A DNA stretch of 37,779 bases from JAZRGE01 sp045644025 (GTDB taxonomy: Bacteria; Bacillota; Clostridia; Oscillospirales; Acutalibacteraceae): assembly GCA_045644025.1 (NCBI GenBank), contig JAZRGE010000017.1:1-37779 (forward strand), written 5' to 3'. Shown piece after piece: positions 30,618-37,779 of the stretch. The translations under genes and the position numbers were made by a program. How positions within the stretch are numbered: position 1 is the stretch's first letter; every line of letters begins with the position of its first letter. The notes beneath the pieces were generated by a model. The model had not been told where the DNA came from. It made no database searches and saw only the letters and a program-made list of their open reading frames with translations.

Positions 30618-31169
30618 TCAGAACTGAACCTTCACGTTTTCCCTTTCGGCGGCATCGCTCACCTCATAGAGAGGCTTACGCTTAAAGCCGAAGATAGAAG
30701 CAACTATATTGCCGGGGAACATTTCCACTTTGGTGTTGTATGTCTTGATAACACCGTTGTAGTATTTCCTGGAAGCGGCTATTTCGTCTTCAATATCGGA
30801 GAGCTCCCTTTGCAGGGCGGCAAAGTTGGCGTTGGCCTTAAGATCGGGATAAGATTCGGCCACAGCAAACAGAGATTTAAGAGCACCTGTGAGCACACCG
30901 TCGTTCTTAATTCTTTCTTCGCCGGTGGTGGCTCCCACAGCCATATTGCGGGCAGCGATCACCTTTTCAAGAGTCTCGCTCTCGTGCTTGGCATAGCCCT
31001 TAACAGTCTCCACAAAATTGGGGATAAGATCGTATCTCTTCTTAAGATAGACATCCATTGTGGAAAAGGCCTCTTCGGCCATATTGCGCATTTTTACAAA
31101 GTTGTTGTAGGAAGAGGCAAGCCAGATTCCCAAAACAGCAACAATAACACCTAAAATAATCCAAGGCAT
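30618..31169 (-). CDS. lemA: LemA family protein
   Basis: A 183-aa protein with an N-terminal membrane helix (about 2-18) and an all-helical soluble domain outside or beside the membrane. Motifs: Y-N-x-F-V-K-M-R-N-M-A-E-E-A-F, then V-Y-L-K-K-R-Y-D-L-I-P-N-F-V-E-T-V-K-G-Y and A-x-E-S-Y-P-D-L-K-A-N, followed by FPGNIVASIFGF. This is the full LemA pattern. The function of LemA is not known. It neighbours the DUF2207 gene as in other bacteria. Confidence 0.94.
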   Translation of the reverse strand: MPWIILGVIVAVLGIWLASSYNNFVKMRNMAEEAFSTMDVYLKKRYDLIPNFVETVKGYAKHESETLEKVIAARNMAVGATTGEERIKNDGVLTGALKSLFAVAESYPDLKANANFAALQRELSDIEDEIAASRKYYNGVIKTYNTKVEMFPGNIVASIFGFKRKPLYEVSDAAERENVKVQF

Positions 31170-31187
31170 AAAATTATCTCCTTTCTG

Positions 31188-32438
31188 TTAGCAGGCTTTT
31201 GCAGCCTTTTTGCGGCAGACAACTGTGATTATTCTGCGCACGATAAGCATCAATATACCCACACCGAAAACAGCTGCAGGAACAATGGCGCTGGAAAGCA
31301 CAAAACCTCGAATGAACATAGCTGTCATCACATCAAGGCCGAGCAGGCCAAAAATCATATCGGGAACTATAAGCATTGCCAAAGCGGGCAGGCAAAGGAT
31401 AATGCTGCCTATAAGCAATGTGACACCCACGTAGGTGAGAGTGCGGGCCTTGCGCCACTTATTGATTTTGAGAATAAGAAGCGAGAAGAGCACCACTATA
31501 AGTACAAGCAGGGCAATAGCAAGATAAGAAAAAGCATAGCGGATGGCGGTGTAAACTCCGCCAAGGCTGGATTCCAGTTCTTCCACAGCCTCTTTGCTGA
31601 TGGACTCGAAATCCACACTATCCATAATAGCCCTTACAGCTTCTTCTCTTTCTTCGCGGCTTATTTTTTCGCCCTTCTTCTCGATATACTTCGCAAAAGA
31701 ATCCACAAGCTTTGTGACTTCAGCTTTAGTGATCTGGGCTGTTTCATCAGCATTCCAGATATCCTGCATCATCTCGGAAACATTTTGGGCAATGAATTCG
31801 GTGAGCCCCGTTTCTTCCATAAACTTATTGATATCCTTTTTGCTGAAATCGGCATCGTACTCTTCCATAAGCTCCGAGATCATATCGGTTACACTTTGGC
31901 CATCATACACTTCGATATCCTTAAAAGAAAGCTGATTTATAACAGCGGTGGTACCGGACATAGACGTGGAATACCTTGCCATACCTATAAGCATTGTGGG
32001 AACGGAAAGAATGAAGATAAGGATGCAAAGCAGAACGGAAAGGAACGCGCGGCCAAATCCACCCTTCTTGGAAGGCTGAGCAGGGAGCTGCCAGGCTGCT
32101 GCTTCTTCCACAACAACCGCACCCTCTGCAGGGATTTCTTCCGCAATAATTTCTTCTTCCTGCTCTTGGGCTGCAGGTTCTGCCACAATTTCTTCGGCTG
32201 CCTCTACAGTTTCTTCCGCCACAGGCTCGATCACAACGGGCTCTTCCACGGCTATCTCGGCCTGAACGGTTTCTTCGGCCACGGGAGCGCCGCAACCTGC
32301 GCAAAAATGCACACCATCGGCCAATTCCTTACCGCAAGCGGTGCAAACCCTGGCCCGGGCGGCAGGCAGCTTGGCTCCGCATTCAAGGCAAAATGCTGCG
32401 CCGGGGAAAATAGGTGTATTACAATTGGGGCAATTCAT
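31188..32438 (-). CDS. Double zinc-ribbon membrane protein of unknown function
   Basis: A 416-aa protein. Two zinc ribbons open it (CPNC...CLECG at residues 3-21 and CTACG...CAGCG at 32-50), followed by a long Glu/Val/Ala-rich low-complexity linker (about 52-115). Then come a membrane helix (about 130-152), an outside or helical region (about 155-290) rich in charged residues, and three more helices (about 297-320, 335-360, 372-402). The C-terminus is basic. The build resembles that of the tandem zinc-ribbon proteins at 25-26.8 kb, though the membrane part differs. It lies between yebC and lemA, with RBS CAGGAGG. Confidence 0.78.
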   Translation of the reverse strand: MNCPNCNTPIFPGAAFCLECGAKLPAARARVCTACGKELADGVHFCAGCGAPVAEETVQAEIAVEEPVVIEPVAEETVEAAEEIVAEPAAQEQEEEIIAEEIPAEGAVVVEEAAAWQLPAQPSKKGGFGRAFLSVLLCILIFILSVPTMLIGMARYSTSMSGTTAVINQLSFKDIEVYDGQSVTDMISELMEEYDADFSKKDINKFMEETGLTEFIAQNVSEMMQDIWNADETAQITKAEVTKLVDSFAKYIEKKGEKISREEREEAVRAIMDSVDFESISKEAVEELESSLGGVYTAIRYAFSYLAIALLVLIVVLFSLLILKINKWRKARTLTYVGVTLLIGSIILCLPALAMLIVPDMIFGLLGLDVMTAMFIRGFVLSSAIVPAAVFGVGILMLIVRRIITVVCRKKAAKAC

Positions 32439-32464
32439 ATTTTTACCTCCTGAGCGAAAATCTA

Positions 32465-33193
32465 TCAGTCGTTAGTCTCCATATTGTGCCAAACGGCCTG
32501 AACGTCGTCGTTCTCTTCCAGCATCTCCAGAAGCTTATCCATTTTGGTGATCTGTTCCTCATCGGTGGCGGTGGAATAAATGTTGGGCACGTATTCCAGC
32601 TCGGCCGAGGCAAATTTATAGCCTGCATCTTCCAGCGCAGAGCTGAGCGCACTGAAATCGGGCACTGCGCAGGTGATCTCAAAGCATTCTTCCTCGGAAC
32701 TGAAATCATCGGCACCTGCCATAAGGGCAGCATCCATAAGCTGTTCTTCATCCACGCCCTCGGATTCGATAAGGATAACACCCTTGCGCTCAAACATAAA
32801 CATAACCGAGCCGTTCTGGCCGAGGTTTCCGCCGCATTTATCAAAATAATGGCGAAGATCGCCTGCGGTACGGTTGCGGTTATCTGTAAGAGTCTCCACC
32901 ACAACGGCGATGCCGCCGGGGCCGTAGCCTTCGTAGACTATCTCTTCGTAGTTATCATTGTTGCCTTCGCCTGCGGCCTTTTTGATAATACGATCGATAT
33001 TATCATTGGGAACGTTGTTGGCCTTGGCCTTTGCAATTATATCCTTCAGCTTAGAGTTTACATTGGGATCGGGGCCACCCGATTTAACGCATACTGTGAG
33101 CTCGCGACCGATCTTGGTGAAGATCTTGGCGCGCTGCTGATCTGTTTTTTCTTTCTTTCTTTTGATTGTGCTCCATTTGGAATGGCCGGACAT
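32465..33193 (-). CDS. yebC: YebC/PmpR family translation or transcription factor
   Basis: A 242-aa cytoplasmic protein of the YebC/TACO1 family. It starts MSGHSKWSTIKRKK and shows AKIFTKIGREL, YEGYGPGGIAVVVETLTDNRNRT and GSVMFMFERKGVI. Some members regulate transcription, others help ribosomes at proline-rich stretches. This length is standard. It has its own promoter overlapped by an inverted repeat and leads the minus-strand group with the zinc-ribbon, lemA and DUF2207 genes. Confidence 0.95.
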   Translation of the reverse strand: MSGHSKWSTIKRKKEKTDQQRAKIFTKIGRELTVCVKSGGPDPNVNSKLKDIIAKAKANNVPNDNIDRIIKKAAGEGNNDNYEEIVYEGYGPGGIAVVVETLTDNRNRTAGDLRHYFDKCGGNLGQNGSVMFMFERKGVILIESEGVDEEQLMDAALMAGADDFSSEEECFEITCAVPDFSALSSALEDAGYKFASAELEYVPNIYSTATDEEQITKMDKLLEMLEENDDVQAVWHNMETND

Positions 33194-33213
33194 AAACGGA
33201 CTCTCCTTAAAAA

Positions 33214-33251
33214 TAAAATACCTTCAAACACTCAGGTCTAAAGGTATTTTA
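33214..33251. repeat. Inverted repeat over the yebC promoter -10 region
   Basis: TAAAATACCTT (33214-33224) and AAGGTATTTTA (33241-33251) are perfect 11-bp inverted arms around 16 bases. One arm contains the -10 box of the yebC promoter. The geometry fits a two-site operator or a structured leader. Confidence 0.7.
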
Positions 33252-33274
33252 CCATAGCTTTATTAACTTTTCAA
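33246..33274 (-). promoter_or_regulatory. Promoter of yebC
   Basis: On the minus strand, TTGAAA (33274-33269) and TAAAAT (33251-33246) are spaced by 17 bases. The transcript start would be near 33239, about 45 bases before the ATG. Confidence 0.72.
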
Positions 33275-33306
33275 CTCACCGCAAAGCTTTTTTTGCACTT
33301 TTTGCC

Positions 33307-33897
33307 TTAACGATCGGCAATATCTATCCTCTCGGCTCCGAGAAGCTGCGCCTCGGCAGGATCGTGGGTAGATATTATAATTGTCTTGCCTGCAAAGGCA
33401 TCGCTCAGATACCCTGCCACTCTCTGCTTCACGGCATCATCCAACCCAACAAAGGGTTCATCCAGAATCAATATATCTCCGCCTGCCGCCATCGCACGGG
33501 CAATGGCCACTCGCCTTGCCATACCGCCGCTGAGCTTAGCAGGCAGTACCGAGCCTTCGTCTTCAAGGCCCACCGCCGCAAGAACATCCTTCACCAGCTG
33601 TTCCTTTTCGGCCTTAGGTTTATCCTTAAGCACCAGCGCCACGTTGTCGGCCACGGTGAGCCAGGGCAGCAATCTATCCTCCTGAAACACGCCCGAAATC
33701 TGTGCTTCTTCGGGTATTTCTATCTCCCCTGCCGCAGGCCTTTCCAATCCACAGATAAGGCGCAGAAGGGTGGTTTTTCCAAAGCCGCTGGGGGCCGAGA
33801 TCCAAAGCCTTTCGCCGCTTCGAACATGCAGAGTGAAGTGAGAAAGGATCTGCTTTTCGCCATAGGCAAAGGAAACGTCTTTAATGCTGATTGCCAT
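33307..33897 (-). CDS. ABC transporter ATP-binding protein (SsuB/TauB-like)
   Basis: A 196-aa ATPase of an importer. Walker A is APSGFGKTT (about residues 35-43), the Q-loop is in VFQEDRLLPW (69-78), the signature is LSGGMARR, Walker B is ILILDEP and the switch His is in STHD. The protein is shorter than most SsuB relatives (about 240-250), mainly at the C-terminus. Its ATG overlaps the permease stop by 17 bases. It works with the permease and binding protein encoded upstream. Confidence 0.93.
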   Translation of the reverse strand: MAISIKDVSFAYGEKQILSHFTLHVRSGERLWISAPSGFGKTTLLRLICGLERPAAGEIEIPEEAQISGVFQEDRLLPWLTVADNVALVLKDKPKAEKEQLVKDVLAAVGLEDEGSVLPAKLSGGMARRVAIARAMAAGGDILILDEPFVGLDDAVKQRVAGYLSDAFAGKTIIISTHDPAEAQLLGAERIDIADR

Positions 33898-34672
33898 TGG
33901 GCGCTCCTCCTTTCCTAAGGCTCATAGAGGCCGTGACCTTTTTAAGAAGCCTTTCCAGAAGAATGCTCAACACCACCGTTACGGCCGTGACGGCAAAGAC
34001 GGCGGGCATTTCCAGATACTGCTTGGCATCATAAAGCTCGGCACCCAAGGCAAGCTTGGGGCGGCAGATGACTTCGGCTGCAATACCTGCCTTCCAGGCG
34101 AAACCCAAAGCAGAAGCGGCGGAAGATACGATGTGCGGCACAAGGCTTCTCAGCTTGATGGAAAAAAATATTTGAGCATCGCTCAAGCGGAAAACTTTTC
34201 CCATCTCCACCAATTTTATATCGATATTCTCGGCGGCGTGGAGAGTGGCCGAATAAAGCATGGGCATAACCATCACGGCCGAGAGCACCAAAGGCAGAGT
34301 GGCACTTTTGAACCACATCATTGCAAGAATCGTGAAGGAAGCAACGGGGGCGGCTTTTAGCACGTTCACCGCAGGGGAAAGGATCTTGCCCACAACGGGC
34401 AGCAACCAGGCCGCAAGAGCCAAAGCCACACCCACGGCACAGCCGATGGCATAGCCTGCAACGATACGCCCGAAGGATGCAACAACAGCCTTCCAAAAAT
34501 GGGAAGTGGCTCCCATTTCCCAAAGCGCCTCAGCCACCTTCAGCGGTGTGGGCAGCACGATTTCTTTTCCGATTATTTCGGCAGCCACCCACCAGGCAGC
34601 CACCCAGAACACCACCACTAAAAGGGCGGTGATAAATTTGTTTATCTTATTTCTTGTAGTAGAAATTATCAT
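33881..34672 (-). CDS. ABC transporter permease (SsuC-like)
   Basis: A 263-aa membrane permease of the BPD_transp_1/SsuC type with about six helices. The EAA-like cytoplasmic loop is in the stretch FFSIKLRSLVPHIVSSAASALGFAWKAGIAAEVIC, which fits this family. The ATG at 34672 overlaps the end of the binding-protein gene by 26 bases and has GGAGAGAAG upstream; an upstream extension in the same frame would lie wholly inside the previous gene. It forms the channel with the ATPase at 33307-33897. Confidence 0.9.
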   Translation of the reverse strand: MIISTTRNKINKFITALLVVVFWVAAWWVAAEIIGKEIVLPTPLKVAEALWEMGATSHFWKAVVASFGRIVAGYAIGCAVGVALALAAWLLPVVGKILSPAVNVLKAAPVASFTILAMMWFKSATLPLVLSAVMVMPMLYSATLHAAENIDIKLVEMGKVFRLSDAQIFFSIKLRSLVPHIVSSAASALGFAWKAGIAAEVICRPKLALGAELYDAKQYLEMPAVFAVTAVTVVLSILLERLLKKVTASMSLRKGGAPNGNQH

Positions 34673-35651
34673 CAGGGATCTTCTCTCCGATAGATTTGGG
34701 ATTGGCGGCATAGAGCACGTTGAAGTAGCCTGTAAGCTGAGTCTTCATATCGTTGCCTGTGATAAACACGATATTGCACCTGGGAATAGCTTTTTTGGCA
34801 ATGGGCTCTGCACCGATTATCTTATGCTTCACACAAAGGGGAGCAACGGTTTCCACGTTTTCGCAGGCTTTAACAGATGCTTCGTATTCCTTCATAAAGC
34901 TGGCCACAGCCTTGGGAGAATTCTTAAGAAACTCATTTCTCACAGCCACACAGCCCATCATAAGGGCGCCCTCGCCGCCTGCTTTGGTCCATTCGTCGGT
35001 CATGCTGAGCACGGGCTTAACGTTGGCATTCTTGGTGGTTATCGTGGAAAGAAGCGGCTCGGGAACAAGGGCGATCTGAGCTTCTCCTGCAATCATTTTT
35101 GCCGAAAGCTCGGTGTTTTCGGCAAGGAAAACTATCTCCACGTCTTTATCGGGATCAATGCCGTTCTTTTCCAGCACGTAATCCAAAATAAACTCGGGAT
35201 TAGAGCCCTGGCCTGTGGAATAGATTGTTTTTCCCCTAAGGGAGTTGATATCGGTGACGGCGCCCGTTGCATCTGCAATATAGAGCACGCCGAGAGTGTT
35301 CACGGCAAGCAGAGTGATATCGCCGCCCTTGGCATTGAAATTAGCGGCAAGATTTGTGGGCATAGCGGCTATATCCACATCGCCGTTCTTAAGCAGGGCA
35401 ACAGTCTGCTCGGGGCCCGAAAGCAGCTGGAAGTTGTAGCTATATTCAGTAGCCTTATTAGCGGCATTCTCCATAAGGGAAGCCATACCCACACCGGTAG
35501 GTCCCTGAATAACTGCCACGTTTATAACGCTTGCATCCTTGCCATCTCCCGCAGGGGCAGAGGGCTTCTTGGTGCAACCGGCCAACGCCGCAAGGCAAAG
35601 GGCGGCCACCAGCACTAATGCAATTACTTTTGTGAATTTTCTGTTTTTCAT
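34647..35651 (-). CDS. ABC transporter substrate-binding lipoprotein (SsuA/NMT1-like)
   Basis: A 334-aa binding protein. The signal peptide ends in the lipobox LAGC (Cys at about residue 26), so it is lipid-anchored outside the membrane. The mature part has the NMT1/THI5 or SsuA-like fold: VAVIQGPTGVGMASLMENAA, LLKNGDVDIAAMPTNLAANF, LRGKTIYSTGQGSNPEF, AQIALVPEPL. The substrate class in this group includes sulfonates, nitrate, thiamine precursors and others, and none can be preferred from sequence. It lies 20 bases after the Crp/Fnr gene. Confidence 0.9.
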   Translation of the reverse strand: MKNRKFTKVIALVLVAALCLAALAGCTKKPSAPAGDGKDASVINVAVIQGPTGVGMASLMENAANKATEYSYNFQLLSGPEQTVALLKNGDVDIAAMPTNLAANFNAKGGDITLLAVNTLGVLYIADATGAVTDINSLRGKTIYSTGQGSNPEFILDYVLEKNGIDPDKDVEIVFLAENTELSAKMIAGEAQIALVPEPLLSTITTKNANVKPVLSMTDEWTKAGGEGALMMGCVAVRNEFLKNSPKAVASFMKEYEASVKACENVETVAPLCVKHKIIGAEPIAKKAIPRCNIVFITGNDMKTQLTGYFNVLYAANPKSIGEKIPDDNFYYKK

Positions 35652-35671
35652 TTTATATTTCCCCTTTCAGG

Positions 35672-36307
35672 TTATTTAATTATTATCCATTCGCCGGAGT
35701 TTCGGATAAGCTTGCCCGATGTTTCCAGCTCTTCAATGGCTCTGTAGAGCGACGTGCGCCCCATATTGAGCAGCCTTGCCAGCTTGCTCATATTTTCGGG
35801 GGGCAAAAGCCTTCCCTTCTCATCGGCCTTGCGGCAAAGATGTTCGTAAAGGGCAGACAAAGAACAATCGGCCGTGAAATTTTCTATTCTGGAATTTAGA
35901 AATCGCACTTTTTCCGACAAAAAATTGATATAGTTTTGTGCTACTCTAAAACTACAACCCATAAGCTCGGTAAGCTTTTCCTGGGAGACGTATATCACCC
36001 AAGATTCGGAGGCAGCAAGCAAGGTGCTCACGTATTCCCCGCCCCCAAAAAGGGATGCGGCACCAAACACATCAATCGGCTCCATATATCGCATGCTGGC
36101 ACAATTACTGCCCGCCTTTATTTCCAACTTGCCTTTTACAAGCACTCCCAATCCGCAGCCGGACGTGGCAGGCGAACAGACTGTCTCGCCCTTGGAATAC
36201 ACTACGGGCTCTTCCAGTGATTCAAGAAAATCATTCGCGGTTGCTTCTTCTACCCCTTGCAGGAAAAAGAGCTCCTGCGCAAGCCGAGATTTAAGATTTT
36301 TATCCAT
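35672..36307 (-). CDS. Crp/Fnr-family transcriptional regulator
   Basis: A 211-aa regulator with a cNMP-binding-type beta-barrel (about 15-120, with GVLVKGKLEIKAG and the IDVFGAASLFGGGE segment), a dimer helix (about 122-145) and a winged HTH (about 165-205, MSKLARLLNMGRTSLYRAIEELE). There is no N-terminal cysteine cluster as in FNR; scattered Cys residues occur, and the usual cAMP-binding Arg is not obvious. It is first in an operon with the ABC transporter, and a perfect palindrome at 36322-36337 lies just downstream of its promoter, so self-control of the whole operon is likely. The signal is unknown. Confidence 0.9.
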   Translation of the reverse strand: MDKNLKSRLAQELFFLQGVEEATANDFLESLEEPVVYSKGETVCSPATSGCGLGVLVKGKLEIKAGSNCASMRYMEPIDVFGAASLFGGGEYVSTLLAASESWVIYVSQEKLTELMGCSFRVAQNYINFLSEKVRFLNSRIENFTADCSLSALYEHLCRKADEKGRLLPPENMSKLARLLNMGRTSLYRAIEELETSGKLIRNSGEWIIIK

Positions 36308-36321
36308 ATCTCACCGTTTTC

Positions 36322-36337
36322 TGTTCCATTTGGAACA
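36322..36337. promoter_or_regulatory. Likely operator of the Crp/Fnr-ABC operon
   Basis: TGTTCC-ATTT-GGAACA is a perfect 16-bp palindrome with 6-bp arms and the 4-base centre usual for Crp/Fnr sites. It starts about 11 bases after the -10 box, inside the expected start of the transcript, a position for repression. Confidence 0.72.
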
Positions 36338-36347
36338 CTTTTTATTT

Positions 36348-36376
36348 ATTGTAGCATTTGTTCACCTGTTTTTCAA
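36348..36376 (-). promoter_or_regulatory. Promoter of the Crp/Fnr-ABC transporter operon
   Basis: On the minus strand, TTGAAA (36376-36371) and TACAAT (36353-36348) are spaced by 17 bases, about 40 bases before the start codon. Confidence 0.78.
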
Positions 36377-36519
36377 GTCTTTTTATTCAATAATATTTGC
36401 AAAAATCGGCTAGTGAGTGTATTATAAAGAAAAACTTCATTTAATGTTTACATTTAACAGCATATTTATAAACATATCTCGGCTAAAATAAAAGCAAAGG
36501 TTTATCGGGAGGTCATTTC

Positions 36520-37779
36520 ATGGACGAAAATAAAAACACCGAGCTTAACGGTTTTGATAGTGTTAGCAACGGTGCGGAAAAGACTGAGCATAGCTACACC
36601 ACCGACAAGGGCAACTATGGCTATATCCAAGGCGGCGCCTACGGCGGAGACGGAAAATATCCCAAAACAGAGCCTGCAAAGCCTGCCAAAAACAAGGGCG
36701 GCGCTGCGGCAATAGCTGTTTGCACTGTTCTTTCTCTTATTCTCGGATCGGGTGCAGGCTTCGGCTCGGCTTATCTTTTCCTTAAGCAAAACACCCCTGC
36801 CCCCAATCCGGGCGATACCGTGAGCATACCCTCTTCTTATCAGGAGCATATAGATAAAACCATCACCATCACCGAGACCAGCGATTCGGTGATCAAGGCG
36901 GTTGCCGAAAAGGCGGGGCCTTGCGTTGTTGGTATTCGCACCACCACTTCGGTGAACAACTTCTTCGGTGGCTCCACCGAGCAGGCTTCGGGAGAAGGCA
37001 GCGGTGTTATCTACAAAAGCGACGGATACATCATCACCAACTACCACGTGATAGAAGGTGCTGTAAACAGCGCAAAATCCAGCATTGCCGTGTATCTTCC
37101 CAGCGATGCCACAACAGCCATCCCTGCCACCGTTGTGGGCTACAGTATTTCTTCGGATCTGGCCGTTGTTAAGATAAACGCCACAGGCCTGCCCGCCATA
37201 GAGCTTGCTGATTCGGATGAACTCTCGGTTGGCGAATATGCCATTGCCATAGGCAATCCCGGCGGATTGGAATTTATGGGTTCGGTTACTTTCGGCATTA
37301 TAAGCGGTCTTAATCGCACGCTCACCGTGGAAGGCATCGGTGAGATGTCCCTTATCCAGACAGACGCCGCCATCAACCCCGGCAACTCGGGCGGAGCATT
37401 GGTGAACAGCAAGGGCGAACTCGTGGGTATCAACAGCAATAAGTTGGTCTCCACCAGCTACGAAGGTATGGGCTTTGCCATTCCTTCCAACACCGTTGTG
37501 GATATATGCGACAGCATTATTGCCAACGAAAACACCCCCACTCCCTACGTGGGAATCGTGCTCAGCACCACCTATGATGCAGCCACCCTTAAATATCTGG
37601 GCTATCCTGCAGGTGCTGTAGTGCAGAGCGTTGCCGAGGGAAGTCCCGCTCACGAATGCGGAATCCGCCGTGGCGATATCATCACAGAATTCGGCGGCAA
37701 GGAGATCGAATCCTATCAGGAATTCTCCGATATAGTTAATCAGTCTAAGCCGGGAGATATCGTAACAGTTCAGTTCTAC
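36520..37779 (+). CDS. HtrA/DegP-type trypsin-like serine protease with PDZ domain (3' partial)
   Basis: Envelope quality-control protease; the frame runs from ATG 36520 (GGGAGGTC 5 bases upstream) to the window end, 420 codons without a stop. Residues 1-60 are a hydrophilic cytoplasmic tail rich in Gly, Lys and Asn. A membrane helix follows (about 65-90). The protease domain holds the triad His176 (NYHVIEG), Asp213 (SSDLAVVKI) and Ser290 (GNSGGALV), with TDAAINPGNSGG and GMGFAIPS. A PDZ domain begins at about 345 and is cut at the end. The gene is divergent from the Crp/Fnr operon. No clean promoter was found in the AT-rich 212-bp gap; a TAAAAT box lies at 36484-36489. Confidence 0.93.
   Translation, partial: MDENKNTELNGFDSVSNGAEKTEHSYTTDKGNYGYIQGGAYGGDGKYPKTEPAKPAKNKGGAAAIAVCTVLSLILGSGAGFGSAYLFLKQNTPAPNPGDTVSIPSSYQEHIDKTITITETSDSVIKAVAEKAGPCVVGIRTTTSVNNFFGGSTEQASGEGSGVIYKSDGYIITNYHVIEGAVNSAKSSIAVYLPSDATTAIPATVVGYSISSDLAVVKINATGLPAIELADSDELSVGEYAIAIGNPGGLEFMGSVTFGIISGLNRTLTVEGIGEMSLIQTDAAINPGNSGGALVNSKGELVGINSNKLVSTSYEGMGFAIPSNTVVDICDSIIANENTPTPYVGIVLSTTYDAATLKYLGYPAGAVVQSVAEGSPAHECGIRRGDIITEFGGKEIESYQEFSDIVNQSKPGDIVTVQFY

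Noticed and set aside
34506..35618. Open frame of 370 codons on the plus strand
   Set aside because: It is antisense to the ABC binding-protein gene, whose lipobox and family motifs are clear.
36502..37653. Open frame of 383 codons on the minus strand
   Set aside because: It is antisense to the HtrA-type protease, which has the full catalytic triad and a good ribosome site.
1..37779. Prophage, insertion sequence, CRISPR-Cas or known defence system
   Set aside because: No transposase, integrase, capsid, Cas or restriction-type gene was seen; the only mobile-like signals are the AT-rich island and the zone after the tRNA.

Overview
The window looks like a chromosomal segment of a Gram-positive, probably spore-forming member of the Clostridia. 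The evidence is a MecA-type ClpC adaptor, a small SRP RNA directly upstream of dnaX-ebfC-recR, a PdaB-like spore-type polysaccharide deacetylase, strong AGGAGG-type ribosome binding sites, frequent TTG/GTG starts and housekeeping-type (TTGACA/TATAAT) promoters with 17-bp spacers. By eye base composition is roughly balanced, apart from a few clearly AT-rich patches. I see no phage, transposase or CRISPR genes. Species cannot be read from the sequence alone.

Layout. 1-2.5 kb: end of the F-type ATP synthase operon (atpD partial, a very short atpC), a TtcA-like tRNA thiolase and a DtxR-type iron regulator. 2.5-6 kb: PdaB-like deacetylase, then an AT-rich island (SGNH hydrolase and XRE regulator, divergent, with a repeat-rich operator region) bounded by two copies of a 35-36 nt terminator sequence, then a wall/membrane-anchored surface protein. 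6.1-10.2 kb: two-gene cell-wall module (GHL10-type lipoprotein and a 952-aa membrane-anchored protein ending in an Amidase_3 domain). 10.2-12 kb: alpha/beta hydrolase, a small conserved-looking protein, and rsmE at the distal end of a GT-C / YfhO-like / GT2 operon (12-17 kb) that resembles a lipid-linked-sugar glycosylation system. 17.2-19 kb: a single tRNA-Gln(CTG) followed by an accessory zone with YgjV-like and other small membrane proteins plus two decayed genes (XRE regulator, PAP2 phosphatase). 19-24.4 kb, all minus strand: rplM-rpsI, and SRP RNA-dnaX-ebfC-recR-manA-trmL. 24.5-28.6 kb: NUDIX hydrolase, two tandem zinc-ribbon membrane proteins, uppP, a 48-aa membrane peptide and a MecA homologue. 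28.6-33.3 kb, minus strand: yebC - zinc-ribbon membrane protein - lemA - DUF2207 protein. 33.3-36.4 kb, minus strand: a Crp/Fnr regulator with its own operator, followed by a three-component SsuABC-like ABC transporter. 36.5 kb to the end: an HtrA-type serine protease that runs off the window.

The genes share a cell-envelope theme (PdaB, amidase, GHL10, YfhO/GT cassette, UppP, LemA/DUF2207, HtrA) among standard housekeeping genes. I do not see a complete, clearly new defence or mobile system. The most unusual points are the AtpC without its C-terminal domain, the terminator-flanked AT-rich island, the -35 box embedded in a terminator hairpin between trmL and rplM, a possible programmed frameshift site in dnaX, the perfect palindrome just downstream of the Crp/Fnr gene's promoter, and the inverted repeat over the yebC promoter.
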